A stretch of DNA of 16,777 nucleotides. It comes from Bacteroidales bacterium (lineage in GTDB: Bacteria > Bacteroidota > Bacteroidia > Bacteroidales > P3). Under the pieces are notes generated by a model. That model searched no databases and was not told the origin of the DNA. It saw only the letters and a program-made list of their open reading frames with translations. Shown piece after piece: positions 13,759-16,777 of the stretch (position 1 is its first letter; the number at the start of each line of letters is the position of its first letter). The stretch lies in contig SFPR01000038.1 in assembly GCA_004551865.1 (NCBI GenBank), forward strand, positions 1 through 16,777. Reading direction: 5' to 3'. A program made the position numbers and the translations under genes.

Positions 13759-13875
13759 TCAACCTTGTCTTTGCTTGTACTTAGGGTTTTTCTTGTTGAT
13801 AACATAGACAACTCCCTTTCTACGAACGACTATACATTCGGGAGATCTTTTCTTTACTGAGGTTCTAACTTTCAT
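13759..13875 (-). CDS. rpmJ: 50S ribosomal protein L36 (single-cysteine form)
   Basis: A 38-residue gene on the minus strand, ATG at 13873-13875 and TGA at 13759-13761. It begins MKVRTSVKKRSPECIVVR and ends in NKKNPKYKQRQG, the L36 signature. L36 binds 23S rRNA in the large subunit. Zinc-binding L36 has three cysteines and a histidine; here only Cys14 remains, so it is the zinc-independent form, as expected in Bacteroidetes. It sits between infA (44-nt gap) and rpsM (57-nt gap), the standard position. Confidence 0.97.
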   Translation of the reverse strand: MKVRTSVKKRSPECIVVRRKGVVYVINKKNPKYKQRQG

Positions 13876-13919
13876 CTTCTTCGGTAAATTTTATTTTGTT
13901 CTTATCTTTTTGCAGTTTC

Positions 13920-14138
13920 CTATTTGTGTCGGTATGTTATTCGTCCCCTTGTCAAATCATACGGGGTCATCACAACTTGTACTTTGTCTCCGGGTAATAT
14001 CTTGATGTAATGCATTCTCATCTTGCCGGATATAGTGGCCTTGATGACATGTCCGTTTTCCAACTCGACACTGAACATCGCATTACCCAACGACTCCAAT
14101 ACCGTTCCATCTAATTGTATGGATTCTTGTTTTGCCAT
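13920..14138 (-). CDS. infA: Translation initiation factor IF-1
   Basis: IF-1 binds the 30S A site during initiation and helps IF-2 and IF-3. The 72 residues are the exact family length and form a single S1-like OB fold: MAKQESIQLDGTVLESLGNA, FSVELENGHVIKATISGKMR, ILPGDKVQVVMTPYDLTRGR and ITYRHK. Its ATG lies one base after the map stop codon, suggesting translational coupling. Confidence 0.98.
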   Translation of the reverse strand: MAKQESIQLDGTVLESLGNAMFSVELENGHVIKATISGKMRMHYIKILPGDKVQVVMTPYDLTRGRITYRHK

Positions 14139-14139
14139 A

Positions 14140-14934
14140 TCAAATTTGCTCTAAGTTAATATTCGTCTTTATGGTCTGTTCTATAATCTCAAAACTTGAC
14201 AAAATATCCGGTCCGTCTGCTGTTACCGCAACGTCATGTTCAAAGTGTGCGGCGGGAGAGTAATCGACCGTTCTGCAAGTCCAACGATCGGCCTCAAACA
14301 ACACTTCCTTGTTCCCTAAGGTTATCATCGGTTCTATCGCTATCACCATACCTTCTCGAAACTTAGGTCCTGTTCCTTTTTTGCCGTAGTTTGGTACACT
14401 CGGATCTTCGTGCATCTGTCTTCCGACGCCGTGTCCGCAAAGCTCTCTGACAACTCCGTATCCGAACTCCTCACAGTAGGTCTGTATGCAATTACTCAAA
14501 TCGCCTACTCTCTGACCAATTTTGCACTTATCAATACCATGATAAAGAGATTGTTTGGTAACTTTCAATAGTTGCGATACTTCTTCCGAAACTCCTTTAA
14601 GTGCAAAGGTGTAAGCCGAATCACCAACCCAACCATTATATGTTACTCCGCAATCAATAGAAACAATGTCGCCTTCTTTGATTTCCCTCTTTCCCGGAAT
14701 GCCATGAACGACCACCTCGTTAATCGATATACACAAAGAAGCAGGATAACCACAATAGCCCTTAAAGGTGGGAACTCCTCCCATATCTAAGATATATTGT
14801 TCTGCAATTTTATCCAAATATGCGGTAGTAACACCCGGCTTGATGTACTTAGACACTTCCGCCAAGGTGTCGCCTACCTTCAATGCACTTATTCTTTGTT
14901 GCTCTATATCTTCTTTACTCTTTATTTGTATCAT
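14140..14934 (-). CDS. map: Methionine aminopeptidase, type I
   Basis: This cytoplasmic metalloenzyme removes the initiator methionine from nascent proteins. The 264-residue sequence has all five metal ligands of the pita-bread fold: Asp94 (SIDCGV), Asp105 (GDSAYTF), His168 (CGHGVG), Glu201 (IEPM) and Glu232 (FEHDVAV), plus the substrate-site His77 (VVVHGIP). No N-terminal zinc-finger extension is present, so it is the short bacterial type. The C-terminus runs about 25 residues past the last ligand strand. Its place between secY (21-nt gap) and infA (one base) is the common bacterial arrangement and links protein maturation to the translation operon. Confidence 0.98.
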   Translation of the reverse strand: MIQIKSKEDIEQQRISALKVGDTLAEVSKYIKPGVTTAYLDKIAEQYILDMGGVPTFKGYCGYPASLCISINEVVVHGIPGKREIKEGDIVSIDCGVTYNGWVGDSAYTFALKGVSEEVSQLLKVTKQSLYHGIDKCKIGQRVGDLSNCIQTYCEEFGYGVVRELCGHGVGRQMHEDPSVPNYGKKGTGPKFREGMVIAIEPMITLGNKEVLFEADRWTCRTVDYSPAAHFEHDVAVTADGPDILSSFEIIEQTIKTNINLEQI

Positions 14935-14955
14935 CGTCGTGCAAAGTGTATTTCA

Positions 14956-16305
14956 TCAGAGCTGACCTCTTCCTTTAATTCTTCCGGATTTTGTAAGTCC
15001 GTCATAATGTCTCATCAACAAATGACTTTCAATTTGTTGAAGGGTATCCAATACCACTCCGACCAAAATCAACAAAGATGTTCCTCCATAGAACTGAGCA
15101 AATTGTTGATTAACTCCGAACAATCTCACTATCGCAGGAAGAATTGCAATGATTGCCAAAAAGATTGAACCCGGAAGTGTTATCTTTGAGAGGACATTGT
15201 CGAAAAATTCCTCTGTTTTCTTTCCCGGTTTTATACCGGGGATAAACCCTCCGTTCTTCTTCATGTCGTCAGCCATTTGTTTTGGATTGATTGCCACTGC
15301 TGTATAGAAGTATGTGAACACAATTATCAATATGGCAAAGATGGCATTGTACCAAAATCCGTCAAAATTGGACAGAGCAGCCTTAATTCCTGTCATGCTC
15401 TCAGAACTCGAAAATCCAAAAAGAGTAACAGGAATAAACATGATTGCTTGGGCAAAGATTATCGGCATAACTCCTGCTGCATTGACCTTGATAGGAACAT
15501 ATTGTCTTGCTCCTCCATATTGTTTGTTGCCGACTATTCTCTTGGCATACTGCACAGGGATTCGTCTTGTTCCCTGAACCAACAATATGCACAACATAAT
15601 CACAACCAACAATACAATCAACTCAACAAAGAAGATTACCAACTGTCCACCCTGCTCTTCCATTCTCGATGCAAACTCTGCAAACAAAGCAAATGGTAAA
15701 CGGGCAACAATACCGACCATAATCAACAACGATATACCATTACCGATTCCCTTATCTGTAATTCTCTCTCCGAGCCACATTACAAATAAAGTTCCACATG
15801 TAAGCATTATCGAAATTGGCAATACCCAATTAAAGAAATTCGGACTATCCGAACCTGTAATACTATATATGTGAGCTCCATTGATTTGCGCTCTAAGGTT
15901 TGCAAGATATGCAAATGATTGGAATATACAAACAACGATTGTGAGCCAACGTGTCATCTGGTTGATTTTTCTCCTGCCGCTTTCACCTTCTCTTTGCATT
16001 TTGGTGAAATACGGAACTACCATCGTAAGCAATTGCATTACGATGGAAGCCGTGATATATGGCATTATTCCCAATGCAAAGATAGATGCATTGGAAAATG
16101 CTCCACCGGAAAACATATTCAACAATCCCAATACTCCGTCCCTTGTTTGCTCTTGCAATCCCGCCAAATCCGAAGGATTTATTCCGGGAATAACAACATA
16201 CGATCCGATTCGATAAATCAAAATCAAAGCCAAGGTGTAGAGAATTCTATCTCGCAAGTCCTTAATACTCCAGATATTCTTTATTGTATTGATAAATCGT
16301 TTCAT
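14956..16305 (-). CDS. secY: Protein translocase subunit SecY
   Basis: SecY is the channel of the SecYEG translocon in the inner membrane, passing unfolded proteins to the periplasm or into the bilayer. The 449-residue sequence has ten predicted transmembrane segments. Landmarks are the N-terminal ALILIYRIGSYVVIPGI, the plug and TM2 region GGAFSNASIFALGIMPYITA, QREGESGRRKINQMTRW, the C4 loop QGTRRIPVQYAKRIVG, and the C5 loop TYFYTAVAINPKQMADDMKK followed by GGFIPGIKPGKKT. It ends in RIKGRGQL. It starts 6 nt after the rplO stop. Confidence 0.99.
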   Translation of the reverse strand: MKRFINTIKNIWSIKDLRDRILYTLALILIYRIGSYVVIPGINPSDLAGLQEQTRDGVLGLLNMFSGGAFSNASIFALGIMPYITASIVMQLLTMVVPYFTKMQREGESGRRKINQMTRWLTIVVCIFQSFAYLANLRAQINGAHIYSITGSDSPNFFNWVLPISIMLTCGTLFVMWLGERITDKGIGNGISLLIMVGIVARLPFALFAEFASRMEEQGGQLVIFFVELIVLLVVIMLCILLVQGTRRIPVQYAKRIVGNKQYGGARQYVPIKVNAAGVMPIIFAQAIMFIPVTLFGFSSSESMTGIKAALSNFDGFWYNAIFAILIIVFTYFYTAVAINPKQMADDMKKNGGFIPGIKPGKKTEEFFDNVLSKITLPGSIFLAIIAILPAIVRLFGVNQQFAQFYGGTSLLILVGVVLDTLQQIESHLLMRHYDGLTKSGRIKGRGQL

Positions 16306-16311
16306 CGGCTG

Positions 16312-16761
16312 TTAGATTATTGATGCAACACCACCTTTTGATTCGATTGCAGCTTTCGCTGTTTTTGAAAATGAATGTGCTGTTACGTTGATTGTTGTAC
16401 CTAATTCTCCTCTTCCAAGAATCTTCACTCTATCTTTTCCCGAAGATAACAAACCATGTTGTCTCAAAACATCAATGGTAATATCCTTGATTTGTGTTCT
16501 TTCTGACAACTCGGTCAAGGTATCAAGATTGATTCCTACATATTCTACCCTATTGATATTCTTGAAGCCAGATTTAGGTAGTCGTCTGTATAGCGGCATT
16601 TGACCACCTTCAAAACCTATCTTGCGAGAGTATCCTGAACGAGACTTTGCTCCCTTATGTCCTCTTGTGGAAGTACCTCCACGACCTGAACCCTGTCCGC
16701 GTCCTATTCTCTTTCGGTTTTTTGTCGATCCTTCTGCCGGTTTTAATGTACTTAAATCCAT
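16312..16761 (-). CDS. rplO: 50S ribosomal protein L15
   Basis: L15 is a 23S rRNA-binding protein needed late in 50S assembly. The 149 residues include the glycine-rich basic N-terminal extension (KRIGRGQGSGRGGTSTRGHK, SRSGYSRKIGFEGGQMPLYR) and the C-terminal globular part (VKILGRGELGTTINVTAHSF). The ATG at 16759-16761 is preceded by AAAGGAAATATC, a clear Shine-Dalgarno sequence. The window ends 16 bases upstream, where rpmD would be expected. Confidence 0.99.
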   Translation of the reverse strand: MDLSTLKPAEGSTKNRKRIGRGQGSGRGGTSTRGHKGAKSRSGYSRKIGFEGGQMPLYRRLPKSGFKNINRVEYVGINLDTLTELSERTQIKDITIDVLRQHGLLSSGKDRVKILGRGELGTTINVTAHSFSKTAKAAIESKGGVASII

Positions 16762-16777
16762 GATATTTCCTTTAAAA

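Noticed and set aside
1..16777. CRISPR arrays, tRNA or rRNA genes, intact insertion sequences
   Set aside because: No regularly spaced repeats, cloverleaf-like segments, rRNA signatures or transposase motifs were seen on either strand.

Overview
The window looks like chromosomal DNA of a Bacteroidetes (Bacteroidota) bacterium, most likely Bacteroidales or a relative. The evidence is the ribosomal-protein order with map between secY and infA, the single-cysteine form of L36, the long Ala/Glu/Lys tail on L17, a flavobacterial-type 465-residue arginine decarboxylase, mostly weak or absent Shine-Dalgarno sequences, and promoters of the Bacteroidetes type (TTTG, then TAnnTTTG). The species cannot be named from the sequence alone.

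Left block (1-6073, all minus strand). It reads from right to left: recR (recombinational repair), a tandem universal-stress protein, trpS, a YebC-family regulator, rsmI (16S rRNA methylation), an ABC/AAA-type ATPase and a small PD-(D/E)XK-like protein. The last two genes overlap by 8 nt and end at a strong hairpin terminator (28-52). They are the only part of the block that is not housekeeping and the best candidate for an undescribed system, possibly phage defence or DNA processing. A long imperfect hairpin (2571-2623) lies between the YebC gene and rsmI.

Middle block (6074-10626). A sodium:solute symporter gene (plus) is divergent from recR and convergent with an FKBP-type lipoprotein gene (minus); the two share a bidirectional terminator (7697-7743). 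A 246-bp divergent region then leads to a speA-like arginine decarboxylase (plus). That gene has a near-consensus promoter and a leader containing a hairpin with a competing repeat. Downstream, about 450 bp without an intact gene holds what reads as a decayed minus-strand gene of about 103 codons (10278-10585).

Right block (10627-16777, all minus strand). This is the distal half of the spc/alpha ribosomal operon: rplO, secY, map, infA, rpmJ, rpsM, rpsK, rpsD, rpoA, rplQ, closed by a terminator at 10627-10663. It encodes ribosomal proteins, the protein-export channel, N-terminal methionine removal, initiation factor 1 and the RNA polymerase alpha subunit. I saw no tRNA, rRNA, CRISPR array or intact insertion sequence.
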